Shown here: in pieces, positions 44,117-52,496 of the stretch | How positions within the stretch are numbered: the first letter of the stretch is position 1 | How the letters are laid out: each line of letters begins with the position of its first letter | Source: JALNZF01 sp964447405 | GTDB taxonomy: Bacteria > Nitrospirota > UBA9217 | Direction: 5' to 3' | DNA: 64,000 nucleotides | Assembly: GCA_964447405.1 (NCBI GenBank) | Contig: CAYUSP010000005.1 | Span: forward strand, 1 to 64,000 | Made by a program: the position numbers and the translations under genes | The notes under the pieces: generated by a model | Told to the model about the DNA's origin: nothing | Databases searched by the model: none | The model's input: only the letters and a program-made list of their open reading frames with translations

Positions 44117-44335
44117 TTAAAAACGCGTAAACGTCCTCAGCTGGATCAATTTCCGCATGGCCATCATCTCCTGCCGCCCGCTCTGTCCCCACTGGCTGAA
44201 CTCGGAACTCTGAGGTTGCTTGAGAGGCGCTTGCTGCTCATGAGCCGCCATAGCTTCCTCCTGTTGCAGATAGAGACTCACTGCAGCCAGAGCGGCAGCC
44301 ATTTTCTTTTTTTTACCTGTCATCGCTTCATTCAT
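44117..44335 (-). CDS. Small accessory protein of a biotin-dependent decarboxylase/transcarboxylase
   Basis: About 72 residues from the ATG at 44335 (AGGT upstream). One short hydrophobic helix (KKMAAALAAVSLYLQQEEA), a Gln/Pro-rich linker and a conserved-looking end WGQSGRQEMMAMRKLIQLR. Small proteins with this layout lie next to acyl-CoA carboxylase and sodium-pump decarboxylase genes in other anaerobes. By position it may be a gamma- or epsilon-like subunit joining the two carboxyltransferases. Identification is from memory and tentative. Confidence 0.65.
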   Translation of the reverse strand: MNEAMTGKKKKMAAALAAVSLYLQQEEAMAAHEQQAPLKQPQSSEFSQWGQSGRQEMMAMRKLIQLRTFTRF

Positions 44336-44418
44336 ATTTGCATTACCTGCACAATCCGGCACATAATGAGCGCCTTGGGCAGCATGAGAATCCCGAGGTA
44401 TTGTCTTAAAGGTCGTGA

Positions 44419-44703
44419 TTAGGAGCTGTATATGGCGTATTCTGTTTCTTCGCCAAGCAGTTTATCTATCTCCGCCTGAACCTCGATGCGTTGCGGATTA
44501 TTTGCCCACCTGTTCCAGGCTTCCAGGGAACGCCAGGTGCCAATCACCATGCACTCATCTTTTTTATCTATTCTATTCAATGTTTCTCCTGATATATAGC
44601 CGGGTTGACTGAGTGCGAGAGTGCGCAATTTATTCAGCAGGAGTGTCAGTTCAGCGACATTAGTATCCTGTAACTTTCGTTTAATAAATACCTTCACGGT
44701 CAT
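44419..44703 (-). CDS. ABM (antibiotic biosynthesis monooxygenase-like) domain protein
   Basis: 94 residues with a ferredoxin-like ABM fold: the N-terminal strand VKVFIKRKL, the PGYISGETL strand and W-R-S-L-E-A-W-N-R-W are typical. Despite the name, many members are small haem-degrading or stress proteins. It sits between two carboxyltransferase genes in one operon; its role there is unknown. Confidence 0.8.
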   Translation of the reverse strand: MTVKVFIKRKLQDTNVAELTLLLNKLRTLALSQPGYISGETLNRIDKKDECMVIGTWRSLEAWNRWANNPQRIEVQAEIDKLLGEETEYAIYSS

Positions 44704-44741
44704 GTGAATCTCCTTATGATATTCAGAAGAGTGTGCGAATG

Positions 44742-46292
44742 TTATAGTGGTATATTACCGTGCTTTTTCATCGGATTGGTGTCGCGCTTATTCCGGAGAA
44801 GCCCCAGTGACTTTATTATTCTTGCTCTGGTTTTCGACGGTTCGATAATATCATCGATGTAACCGCGTTGGGCTGCCACGTAGGGATTGGCGACAGCATC
44901 CTGGTACTCCTTCTCCTTTTCTGCTAGATATGCGTTTGGATCCGTGGCTTTTTGAGCATCCTTGCCATACAAAACTCCAACAGCACCTCTTGCCCCCATC
45001 ACTGCAATTTCAGCAGTGGGCCAGGCATAGTTAATGTCGCCGCGTAAATGCTTGGAGGACATGACGCAATAGGCGCCGCCATACGCTTTTCGCGTAATGA
45101 CCGTTACCTTGGGAATGGTCGCCTCGGCAAAGGCATACAGGATCTTAGCGCCGTTGCGTATCACTCCGCCAAACTCCTGAGCGGTCCCAGGCAGGAAGCC
45201 AGGAACGTCGACAAAGGTAACAACCGGAATATTGAAACAATCGCAGAACCTGACAAAACGAGCGCCCTTTATTGAGGAGTCGATATCGAGGACACCGGAG
45301 AGATGGGCCGGCTGGTTGGCAACGATACCGACACTCATACCATTATACCTGGCAAATCCGACTAAGAGATTTGGTGCGAAGTTTTCTTTAACCTCAAAAA
45401 AATCATTGCTATCTACTGTTTGAAGGATAACTTCTTTCATATTGTAGGCAGCATTGGGATTTTCAGGAATAATATGGTTGAGTGCAGCGATCTCCCGATC
45501 AGGCGGATCAATGCAGGGCACAAGGGGAGGATTTTCCATATTATTCTGGGGTAGAAAAGAAAGCAGTCGGCGAATATATGCGATAGCATCGGCACCTGAC
45601 CCAGCAGCATAATCAACAACTCCACTGCGACTGGCATGCATCGCTGCCCCGCCTAATGTTTCTTCGCTGACATCTTCATGGGTCACTGATTTGACGACTT
45701 TCGGGCCGGTAAGAAACATATACGATTGTTTCTGGACCATGATGACAAAATCGGTGAGGGCCGGCGAATAGACCGCTCCGCCGGCACAGGGTCCAAAGAT
45801 CGCTGAGATCTGGGGCACTACACCCGAGGCCATGACATTGCGTTGGAATATCTCCGAATAGCCAGCGAGACTCTCAATTCCCTCCTGAATACGCGCCCCC
45901 CCGGAATCATTCAAACCGACCACCGGAGCGCCGTTTTTCATGGCAAGATCCATTATTTTACAGATTTTTTCCGCAAAGGTTTCAGACAGAGAACCGCCGA
46001 GTACGGTAAAATCCTGGGCAAAAACATAAACAATTCGGCCATCGACAGTGCCATGCCCTGTTACTACACCGTCTCCCAGGATGACCTGCGTTTCCATGCC
46101 GAAATCCCTGCATCTATGGGTTTTGAACATGTCGAATTCTTCGAAAGAACCTTTGTCCAAAAGCAGATCAATACGCTCCCTGGCTGTCATTTGGCCTTTT
46201 TCATGATGTTTATCGATTCGTTCTTGACCACCTCCCAAACAGGCTTCTTCCCTGAGCTTTCTCAGATGTTCCAGCTGTTCATCGGTCTTCAT
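44742..46292 (-). CDS. Acyl-CoA carboxyltransferase subunit (MmdA/transcarboxylase 12S type)
   Basis: 516 residues, a paralogue of the pccB product at 37657. Signatures: VVGLNDSGGARIQEGIESLA, FGPCAGGAVYSPALTDF, VDVPGFLPGTAQEFGGVIRN, KAYGGAYCVMSSKH and the terminal KKHGNIPL. It heads a minus-strand operon with ABM, a small protein and a PycB/OadA-like biotin protein. This set lacks biotin carboxylase, so it probably works as methylmalonyl-CoA decarboxylase or as the 12S part of methylmalonyl-CoA:pyruvate transcarboxylase. Confidence 0.9.
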   Translation of the reverse strand: MKTDEQLEHLRKLREEACLGGGQERIDKHHEKGQMTARERIDLLLDKGSFEEFDMFKTHRCRDFGMETQVILGDGVVTGHGTVDGRIVYVFAQDFTVLGGSLSETFAEKICKIMDLAMKNGAPVVGLNDSGGARIQEGIESLAGYSEIFQRNVMASGVVPQISAIFGPCAGGAVYSPALTDFVIMVQKQSYMFLTGPKVVKSVTHEDVSEETLGGAAMHASRSGVVDYAAGSGADAIAYIRRLLSFLPQNNMENPPLVPCIDPPDREIAALNHIIPENPNAAYNMKEVILQTVDSNDFFEVKENFAPNLLVGFARYNGMSVGIVANQPAHLSGVLDIDSSIKGARFVRFCDCFNIPVVTFVDVPGFLPGTAQEFGGVIRNGAKILYAFAEATIPKVTVITRKAYGGAYCVMSSKHLRGDINYAWPTAEIAVMGARGAVGVLYGKDAQKATDPNAYLAEKEKEYQDAVANPYVAAQRGYIDDIIEPSKTRARIIKSLGLLRNKRDTNPMKKHGNIPL

Positions 46293-46819
46293 GGTTTCTC
46301 CTTGGAAAAAATCCGGTTCTTCATGCTACTCAGGGTCTAGCCCGAAAATACCAGCTTATTACCTTATGGATAGGCTCTTTTAATACAGATTCAGAACAAT
46401 AAACGCAGACCATCATGCACAGTACTATCAAGAACTGTGCCATCTTCCAATGCTAAGCAATAATTGACCGTAGTAAACTTTAGACAGAGCATGATCATTG
46501 GTCAATACGATGAATTCCCTTATACGGGTCCTCAATGGTTGGACTCCTTGCGCATGCAATATACGGCATGTTGTCATATTTTTGCATGCAATAATTATCG
46601 AACTTCTTTTCTATATATTGTAGCACTTCGACTTTTACACTGCAGATAAGACAGAACAGCACTGGGAATTTTGGGGCACTGTCACAACAGGGGCATACAC
46701 CTATTCTCGTGCTTCTTCACCTGTTTATTTATCGATTACGAGTTTTTCCTGTACTACGAAATCTAAGATGCACCCTATGCCGGAATCATTCCTTAGAAAA
46801 AACTTGCATTGAATCTGCC
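46293..46819. other. AT-rich stretch between two divergent units
   Basis: About 530 bases with no supported gene. It separates the minus-strand carboxyltransferase operon from the plus-strand fabD remnant. A small palindrome TTGCATGCAA lies near 46582. No remnant of the fabD N-terminal half was recognised here in any frame. Confidence 0.45.
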
Positions 46820-47110
46820 AAAAATGGTATATTTGCCCCTGCAAATTACAATTCACCCGGCCAAGCCGATGCGAAGCTCATTACCACAGCATCAGACCTG
46901 AGGCCATCGCTCATCAGACAGATCAGTTCCCCGCTTTTCTGGGAAGATTCGATCATGAACATGGTGCAGAACGGTTTTGATACCTTCATCGAGGTGGCCC
47001 ACGGCAAGGTACCCTCCGGGCAGGTTAAGCGGATCGCCTGGGATGTACGGGTTCTGAAGGTGGAAGGCCTGAAAATCATGGCCGAAACACTCGCCGCATT
47101 TGGTGTATAA
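46820..47110 (+). pseudogene. fabD: Truncated fabD remnant upstream of fabG
   Basis: The plus-strand frame reads NGIFAPANYNSPGQ, which matches the FabD middle (usually PANYNSPGQVVISG), and then jumps to LRPSLIRQISSPLFWEDSI, GFDTFIEVAHGKVPSGQVKR, the FabD C-terminal end (normally EVGPGKVLSGLIKRI). About 80 residues between the two, including the catalytic His, and the whole N-terminal half with the catalytic Ser are missing. The stop lies 28 nt before fabG, exactly where fabD belongs in fab operons. An ATG at 46709 opens the same frame, but the residues before 46820 are not FabD-like. It is a decayed gene, not a working enzyme. Confidence 0.8.
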
Positions 47111-47138
47111 TTTTTCGCAGAATTTCAGGGAGCATGAA

Positions 47139-47879
47139 ATGAGCCTGAACGGCAAGATAGCACTCGTTACCGGGGCGGCACAGGGGATCGGCAGGGACAT
47201 CGCTCTTGCCCTGGCGTCGGATGGCGCCGATGTCGCCATCTGCGACGTAAATCTGGAAGCAGCTCAGAAAACCGCTGGTGACATAGAAGCTCAGGGACGA
47301 AAATCCCTGGCGCTGAAAGCCAATGTCGCCTCCTCCGCTGAAGTGACAGCCATGGTCGACCAGATCATTGAAAAATTCGGCAGGATCGACATCCTGGTAA
47401 ACAACGCCGGCATCACCCGCGATGGACTCATCCTCCGGATGAAGGATGAGGATTGGGACCTGGTCCTCAGCATCAATCTGAAAGGTGCGTTCCTCTGCAC
47501 CAAGGCGGCGCTCAAATATATGACCAAGCAGCGCAGCGGGAACATCATCAACATCGCTTCGATCGTAGGGGCGATGGGCAATGCAGGCCAGGCTAACTAT
47601 GTCGCGTCGAAGGCCGGCCTCATCGGCCTGACCAAGACCCTTGCGCGGGAATACGCGAACCGCGGCATTATTGCCAATGCGGTCGCACCCGGTTTCATCG
47701 ATACAGCCATGACCCAGGCCTTGTCCGAAACGGTCAGGGCAGAGCTCGCGAAACAGATTCCCTTGGGCAAACTAGGGACACCGGCCGACGTGGCAAATGC
47801 CGTCCGTTTTCTCGCTTCTCCGTGGGCTTCCTACATTACCGGACAGGTGATCCATGTGAACGGCGGAATGTACATGTAA
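47139..47879 (+). CDS. fabG: 3-oxoacyl-ACP reductase FabG
   Basis: 246 residues from the ATG at 47139 (MSLNGKIALVTGAAQGIGRD) with CAGGGAG upstream. NADPH-dependent reductase of the fatty-acid cycle. TGAAQGIG cofactor motif, NNAG, catalytic Tyr154 and Lys158 (YVASKAG) and the C-terminal GQVIHVNGGMYM are present. acpP follows after 63 nt. Confidence 0.97.
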   Translation: MSLNGKIALVTGAAQGIGRDIALALASDGADVAICDVNLEAAQKTAGDIEAQGRKSLALKANVASSAEVTAMVDQIIEKFGRIDILVNNAGITRDGLILRMKDEDWDLVLSINLKGAFLCTKAALKYMTKQRSGNIINIASIVGAMGNAGQANYVASKAGLIGLTKTLAREYANRGIIANAVAPGFIDTAMTQALSETVRAELAKQIPLGKLGTPADVANAVRFLASPWASYITGQVIHVNGGMYM

Positions 47880-47942
47880 CAGGTATTGCACAAATGCTGC
47901 TGCAGTATTAATCAGTGAGAACATAACCAGAGGAGGATAACA

Positions 47943-48179
47943 ATGGCAGAAGTTGAATCAAAAGTAAAAAAAATCATTTCCGAGCAGCTCGGTGTACCGG
48001 AAACAGATGTGAAGCCTGAGGCTTCATTCGTGAACGATCTCGGCGCGGATTCACTCGATACCGTCGAGCTCGTCATGGCGCTGGAAGAGGAATTCGGCGT
48101 GGAAATCCCTGATGAGGATGCCGAAAAGATCACGACCGTGCAGCACGCCATCGATTACATCAAGGCAAAGGCAAAGTAA
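47943..48179 (+). CDS. acpP: Acyl carrier protein
   Basis: 78 residues. Ser37 in GADSLDTVELVMALEEEFG is the phosphopantetheine site. Strong ribosome-binding site AGAGGAGGA. It carries acyl chains in fatty-acid synthesis. Confidence 0.98.
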   Translation: MAEVESKVKKIISEQLGVPETDVKPEASFVNDLGADSLDTVELVMALEEEFGVEIPDEDAEKITTVQHAIDYIKAKAK

Positions 48180-48210
48180 CTCCGAACATATTTTTTTTCT
48201 GTTCCATCGT

Positions 48211-48365
48211 AATCCAAAAGCCAGAAGACCTCTTTCGCAGCATCGGAAACCGGTTTTTTGGCTTTTCGGATTTTCCACTCCCTTGGCGAGAACCGATCGT
48301 CTCCTTATTTGGAAGGCAATCTACCCCCGGCTGATCGCCCGGGGTAACGGAGGCGTGAGCTCCGT
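48211..48365 (+). promoter_or_regulatory. Structured leader between acpP and fabF (three hairpins)
   Basis: In the 231-nt gap: (1) AATCC-AAAAGCCA (48211-48223) pairs with TGGCTTTTCGGATT (48259-48272), followed by a short T-run; (2) ACCCCCGG...CCCGGGGT (48323-48345); (3) ACGGAG-gcgtgag-CTCCGT (48347-48365). The first could end acpP transcripts; the other two precede the fabF ribosome-binding site. Confidence 0.55.
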
Positions 48366-48410
48366 CGGGCGGAGGTACACGGCGAAGTCACAGGCAGGAG
48401 GTACTTCTTT

Positions 48411-49652
48411 TTGAAAAAAAGAGTTGTTGTTACCGGCGTCGGGATGATCACTCCCGTCGGACTCGATACGGAGACTAGCTGGGAAGGTATGGCCAGCGGA
48501 AAATCCGGCATTGGCCCCATCACGCATTTCGATGATAAAGCCATCCCGACGCAGATAGCGGGCGAGATTCAGGGATTCGATCCGGAAAAATATATCGAAC
48601 CCAAAGAGATCAAAAAGATGGATCGCTTTATACATCTTGCGATCGCGGCGAGCCAGATGGCCATGGACTCCTCAGGCTATACCGTCACATCGGAAAACGC
48701 CGAACGGGTCGGTGTTATTATGAGTGCGGGTATGGGAGGCCTTCCAGCTATTGAGCGTGTTCATGAAGCCTACCTCGAAAAGGGCTACAGGCGGATCACC
48801 CCGTTCTTTATTCCCATGACCATCATCAATGAGGTGGCTGGCCACATATCGATGCGTTTTAACGCAAAAGGTCCCAATATCAGCGTGGTGACAGCCTGCG
48901 CATCCGGCACCCACTCAATCGGCGATGCTTTTAAATGGATCCAGCGCGGGGATGCCGATGTTATGATCGCCGGAGGTACCGAATCGTGTATATGCCCGCT
49001 CGCCGTCGGCGGGTTCAATGCAATGAAAGCGCTCTCTACGCGGAACAGCGAGCCACAAAGGGCAAGCCGGCCTTTTGATGCCGAACGGGATGGATTCATC
49101 ATGGGTGAGGGGTCTGGCGCCCTGATCCTTGAGGAAATGGAATCAGCCCTTCAACGCGGCGCACGCATCTACGCAGAAGTCGTCGGCTATGGCGCGTCCG
49201 GAGACGCTTATCATATTACATCCCCTGCACCAAACGGTGAAGGTGCCGCACGCTGCATGAAGATGGCGATCAAAGACGCCGGGATTGCACTGACCGATAT
49301 GGGCTATATCAACGCCCACGGAACCTCCACCAAGTACGGAGACGAACTTGAGAGCATTGCAATCAAGACCGTGTTCGGCGACCATGCCTTTAAGATCCCG
49401 ATCAGCTCAACAAAATCCATGACCGGCCATTTACTCGGCGCTGCCGGAGGCGTGGAAGCCGTGGTCTCCGTTCTTGCATTAGACCGCGGTATCCTTCCAC
49501 CGACGATCAATCTGGAGCATCCCGATCCGGAGTGCGATCTGGATTACATCCCGAACACCGCAAGAAAAGTTCAGGTAGACGTCGCCATGTCCAATTCCTT
49601 CGGATTCGGCGGCACAAATGCCTGCCTGGTTTTCCGCAGATTCCGGAAATAA
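48411..49652 (+). CDS. fabF: 3-oxoacyl-ACP synthase II FabF
   Basis: 413 residues beginning with a TTG (KKRVVVTGVGMITPVG follows). The start is fixed by AGGAGG about 9 nt upstream. Elongating condensing enzyme with triad Cys163 (TACASGTHSIG), His303 (INAHGTST) and His340 (MTGHLLGAAGG). rnc follows one base after the stop codon. Confidence 0.97.
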   Translation: MKKRVVVTGVGMITPVGLDTETSWEGMASGKSGIGPITHFDDKAIPTQIAGEIQGFDPEKYIEPKEIKKMDRFIHLAIAASQMAMDSSGYTVTSENAERVGVIMSAGMGGLPAIERVHEAYLEKGYRRITPFFIPMTIINEVAGHISMRFNAKGPNISVVTACASGTHSIGDAFKWIQRGDADVMIAGGTESCICPLAVGGFNAMKALSTRNSEPQRASRPFDAERDGFIMGEGSGALILEEMESALQRGARIYAEVVGYGASGDAYHITSPAPNGEGAARCMKMAIKDAGIALTDMGYINAHGTSTKYGDELESIAIKTVFGDHAFKIPISSTKSMTGHLLGAAGGVEAVVSVLALDRGILPPTINLEHPDPECDLDYIPNTARKVQVDVAMSNSFGFGGTNACLVFRRFRK

Positions 49653-49653
49653 G

Positions 49654-50343
49654 ATGGCCTCTCTCCCGGACTTCCAAAAGCGAATCGGCTATCCATTCAA
49701 GGACCCTGAGCTTCTTGAGCGAGCACTTACGCACAAGTCCTACGCGAATGAGAACAGGGTGCCCTACCACAATGAGAGGATGGAATTCCTCGGTGACGCC
49801 GTCCTCAACCTCGTTGTAAGCGAATTTCTGATGAAAACCTGCCCGGACTCGAATGAGGGTGACCTCTCCCGGTTCAGGGCAGCTGTCGTAAGCGAGCCCG
49901 CGCTTGCAGGAATCTCCCGCGAAATCGGCCTCGGAACGCACCTCCTTCTCGGCAAAGGGGAGGAGCAGACCGGAGGCAGAAACAAGGATTCCCTCCTCGC
50001 GGACAGCCTTGAAGCGCTTATTGCCTCAGTCTATCTCGATGCCGGTATGCAGGCCGCCGAGTCGTTTGTCATACGTTTTTTCGAGGATGTGATAAAAAAG
50101 ACGTGCGCCTTCGGCGGGACGCTCGACCATAAGACAGAGCTTCAGGAGCTCTGCCAGGAGCGGCTCAAGCAGCTTCCTGATTATCGGGTGGTTTCCGAGA
50201 CCGGACCCGACCATCAGAAGCAATTTACTGTCGAGCTTTATGTCAAAGGCGAGGTGCATGGGCGCGGCATCGGAAAAAGCAAGAAAGAAGCGGAGCAAAA
50301 AGCGGCAAAAGAAGCGCTGAAGAACCTATCCGCAAAAAGTTAA
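49654..50343 (+). CDS. rnc: Ribonuclease III
   Basis: 229 residues from the ATG at 49654, one base after the fabF stop. RNase III domain with HNERMEFLGDAVLNLVVSEF and SLLADSLEALIASVYLDAG (metal-binding acids), and a C-terminal double-stranded RNA-binding domain (about 158-227, GIGKSKKEAEQKAAKEAL). It processes rRNA and mRNA. The fabF-rnc link is common. Confidence 0.97.
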   Translation: MASLPDFQKRIGYPFKDPELLERALTHKSYANENRVPYHNERMEFLGDAVLNLVVSEFLMKTCPDSNEGDLSRFRAAVVSEPALAGISREIGLGTHLLLGKGEEQTGGRNKDSLLADSLEALIASVYLDAGMQAAESFVIRFFEDVIKKTCAFGGTLDHKTELQELCQERLKQLPDYRVVSETGPDHQKQFTVELYVKGEVHGRGIGKSKKEAEQKAAKEALKNLSAKS

Positions 50344-50418
50344 TGGTTGAGGGACTGAGATTCAACACTCCACTTTCCGCATTTTTCATTCCTCATGCTG
50401 CAATGGAGCGAAGCGGCT

Positions 50419-51450
50419 ATGATCATCCCCTTCTTTATTCCGCACGCAGGATGCCCTCACGCCTGTGTGTTCTGCAATCAAAAGAACATCACTGGCCGCA
50501 AAGCCCCAGTCTCACCTGAAGACCTTACTCCAACGATAGACAAGTATCTTGCAATGAATTCCGGCTCAGCATTAGTTCACGTCGCGTTCTACGGCGGAAC
50601 ATTTACAGCGCTTTCCGCAGAAATCCAAAGAGCCTACCTTCAGCCCATCCAGGCATATATCCGCTCCGGGAAAATCCGTTCAATCCGTCTTTCAACCCGT
50701 CCAGACTGCATAACTTCAGAAATACTGAACCTGCTCCGCGATCACCATGTTGAGACAATTGAATTGGGCGCCCAATCAATGGACGACCGGGTGCTCATGC
50801 TCGCAGGCCGCGGCCACCGCGCGGATGATACGGTCCGGGCAATTGACCTGATCAAAGAATATGGCACTTCCCTTGGCATACAATTAATGCCAGGCCTCCC
50901 GGGAGATTCGCGGGATGGTTTCCTGAGTTCGGTGAGTGCTATTACGGCGCTCGCTCCGGATTTTGTCAGGTTATATCCCGCACTCGTGATCCGCGATACC
51001 CCCTTGGCCACGCTTTACACCAAAGGCTGCTATACACCTCTCACCCTGGATGACGCTGTTGACCTGTGTCGTGAGGCTCTTATCCAGTTCGACCAGTCCG
51101 GGATTCCGGTCTACAGAATCGGACTGCAGCCCTCCGAGGAGTTGATGACACCAGGAATGATCATCGCGGGCCCCTATCACCCCTCTTTCGGACAATTGGT
51201 CAAATCGTCGGTCTTCCTGGATAAAATGCGTACGATCCTGAGAGCACGGACCAGCAAGGATTCGGATGTCACTTTTCAGGTCAATGATATCGACCTTTCC
51301 GCCGCAATCGGCCAACATAAGTCAAATATTACATTGCTGAAACAGGAATTTGGCATCCGGAATCTGCGTATTGTTGCGAAAAAGCGGTTGCCGCGAATCG
51401 ATGCACCGCGATACTGTATCGAACCCGTTCTCCCTGACGTGGGAAGGTAA
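50419..51450 (+). CDS. Radical SAM protein (Elp3-like)
   Basis: 343 residues from the ATG at 50419 (MIIPFFIPHAGCPHACVFC); an ATG at 50395 is also possible. The 4Fe-4S motif is Cys12-x3-Cys16-x2-Cys19. GGTFTAL, STRPDCI and IELGAQSMDD are typical of the ELP3-like radical SAM group. There is no acetyltransferase domain. It follows rnc, as in several Deltaproteobacteria. The substrate is unknown. Confidence 0.88.
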   Translation: MIIPFFIPHAGCPHACVFCNQKNITGRKAPVSPEDLTPTIDKYLAMNSGSALVHVAFYGGTFTALSAEIQRAYLQPIQAYIRSGKIRSIRLSTRPDCITSEILNLLRDHHVETIELGAQSMDDRVLMLAGRGHRADDTVRAIDLIKEYGTSLGIQLMPGLPGDSRDGFLSSVSAITALAPDFVRLYPALVIRDTPLATLYTKGCYTPLTLDDAVDLCREALIQFDQSGIPVYRIGLQPSEELMTPGMIIAGPYHPSFGQLVKSSVFLDKMRTILRARTSKDSDVTFQVNDIDLSAAIGQHKSNITLLKQEFGIRNLRIVAKKRLPRIDAPRYCIEPVLPDVGR

Positions 51451-51574
51451 TAACCAGCTGAGAATCCGGAAAAGATGAAAATGCACAAGCAAGATCGCGA
51501 GGAATGAGGTGCTGCGCAGGTCAGGCTGAATTATTCAGAAGGACATCCTTACAAACAAATAAGGTCGAGAGATA

Positions 51575-51877
51575 TCATTCCTTCAGTTTCTTAAGGATAA
51601 ACAGGCTCAACTGGAACTGTCCTCCCTCCTCTTCCTTCACCATCTGATAGAATTCGCATTTTTCACAATTCTCGTACTTTTTCGCGAACGTACCCTGCAC
51701 CACTCCCCCGCACATGGTTCCCGCCACGATCCAGCAGGCTCTTCCGGCATTGGCACCACCATGGATCCCCTGGAGTTTGCTCTCTATTGTCGTTGGACAG
51801 ACACCGAGATCGACTCGGTCACCACCCGGCTGCCTTCCGCATTTTTTGTATTCCCAGCAATTCAGCTTTTTTTTCAT
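51575..51877 (-). CDS. Two-CW domain protein
   Basis: 100 residues, Cys-rich. Two Cys-Trp motifs, NCWEYKKCG and RACWIVAGTMCGG, plus CEKCEFY near the end, match the small two-CW domain proteins found in anaerobic bacteria. The eight or so cysteines suggest metal binding. Function unknown. cooT lies just upstream on the same strand. Confidence 0.82.
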   Translation of the reverse strand: MKKKLNCWEYKKCGRQPGGDRVDLGVCPTTIESKLQGIHGGANAGRACWIVAGTMCGGVVQGTFAKKYENCEKCEFYQMVKEEEGGQFQLSLFILKKLKE

Positions 51878-51911
51878 AGTTTTCCTCAGAGCTGATGTTC
51901 AATAAACAGTT

Positions 51912-52100
51912 TCACGCTTGCTCAACAATGATACGGCTTTTGGCAAAGGATATCTCACGCACTTCCCCCTGGACCTTTTTTTCTTCTCCGAACAGGCTCC
52001 GGACCACTACTTCACCCTGTTCTGCGTGTACATAGTTAACTGATTCGAGGAGCAGTTCTTCAACATTATTCTTTTTTACATAAGCTTTTAAATCGCACAT
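51912..52100 (-). CDS. cooT: CooT-family nickel-binding protein
   Basis: 62 residues. MCDLKAYVKK with Cys2, LLLESVNYVHAEQGEVVVRS and LFGEEKKVQGEVREISF match CooT, a small dimer that binds nickel through Cys2 and helps mature carbon monoxide dehydrogenase. No CODH gene is in this window. It is shorter than most annotation cut-offs and easy to overlook. Confidence 0.8.
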   Translation of the reverse strand: MCDLKAYVKKNNVEELLLESVNYVHAEQGEVVVRSLFGEEKKVQGEVREISFAKSRIIVEQA

Positions 52101-52139
52101 TTTATTAGCCTTTCATAGCGCTCTCTGCCGCAACCGGAA

Positions 52140-52175
52140 ATAATAAACCCGCCTCATGCTGCATGATCGGCGGGT
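52140..52175 (-). terminator. Probable intrinsic terminator
   Basis: ACCCGCC (52147-52153) pairs with GGCGGGT (52169-52175) with an inner ATG/CAT pair. On the minus strand it is followed by TTTATTATTT. It would end transcripts coming from the ABC exporter genes or the small ORF upstream, before cooT. Confidence 0.6.
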
Positions 52176-52351
52176 CATTTTCTTGCGATATTTCCTGTGT
52201 TGTCAGGAGGCGGCGCAGCACGCATTGTTTCGCTTTTAACCTTCATGCCGCGGCACTCGGCGAGGTACGACAGTGTTCCGCATGAATTCCTGGCGCTGTT
52301 CACGTTCGCCCGAGGTCGTTGTTTCCTCGTTTTTTCAATTTCCTGTTTCAT
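52175..52351 (-). CDS. Possible small ORF of unknown function
   Basis: 58 residues from an ATG at 52351, basic (KQEIEKTRKQRPRAN near the start), with two cysteines. The stop codon overlaps the terminator stem at 52147-52175, which is the main argument for it. No clear ribosome-binding site and no recognised family; it may be chance. Confidence 0.25.
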   Translation of the reverse strand: MKQEIEKTRKQRPRANVNSARNSCGTLSYLAECRGMKVKSETMRAAPPPDNTGNIARK

Positions 52352-52496
52352 GGATCGTTCTAGGCCTCTCTATGTCTAATTTATCTATAACACAGGATGG
52401 TCTTGAAATCAAGGTAAATAGCGGACGCCATCGCTAAACATCACGATGCATTGTGAGAAAAACAGTGCGGGATGAAGCTAGAATGATGCCGATAAA

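Noticed and set aside
46709..46819. N-terminal part of the ORF reaching into the fabD remnant
   Set aside because: These residues show no FabD similarity, no good start site is visible and the stretch is AT-rich, so only the part from 46820 is annotated.
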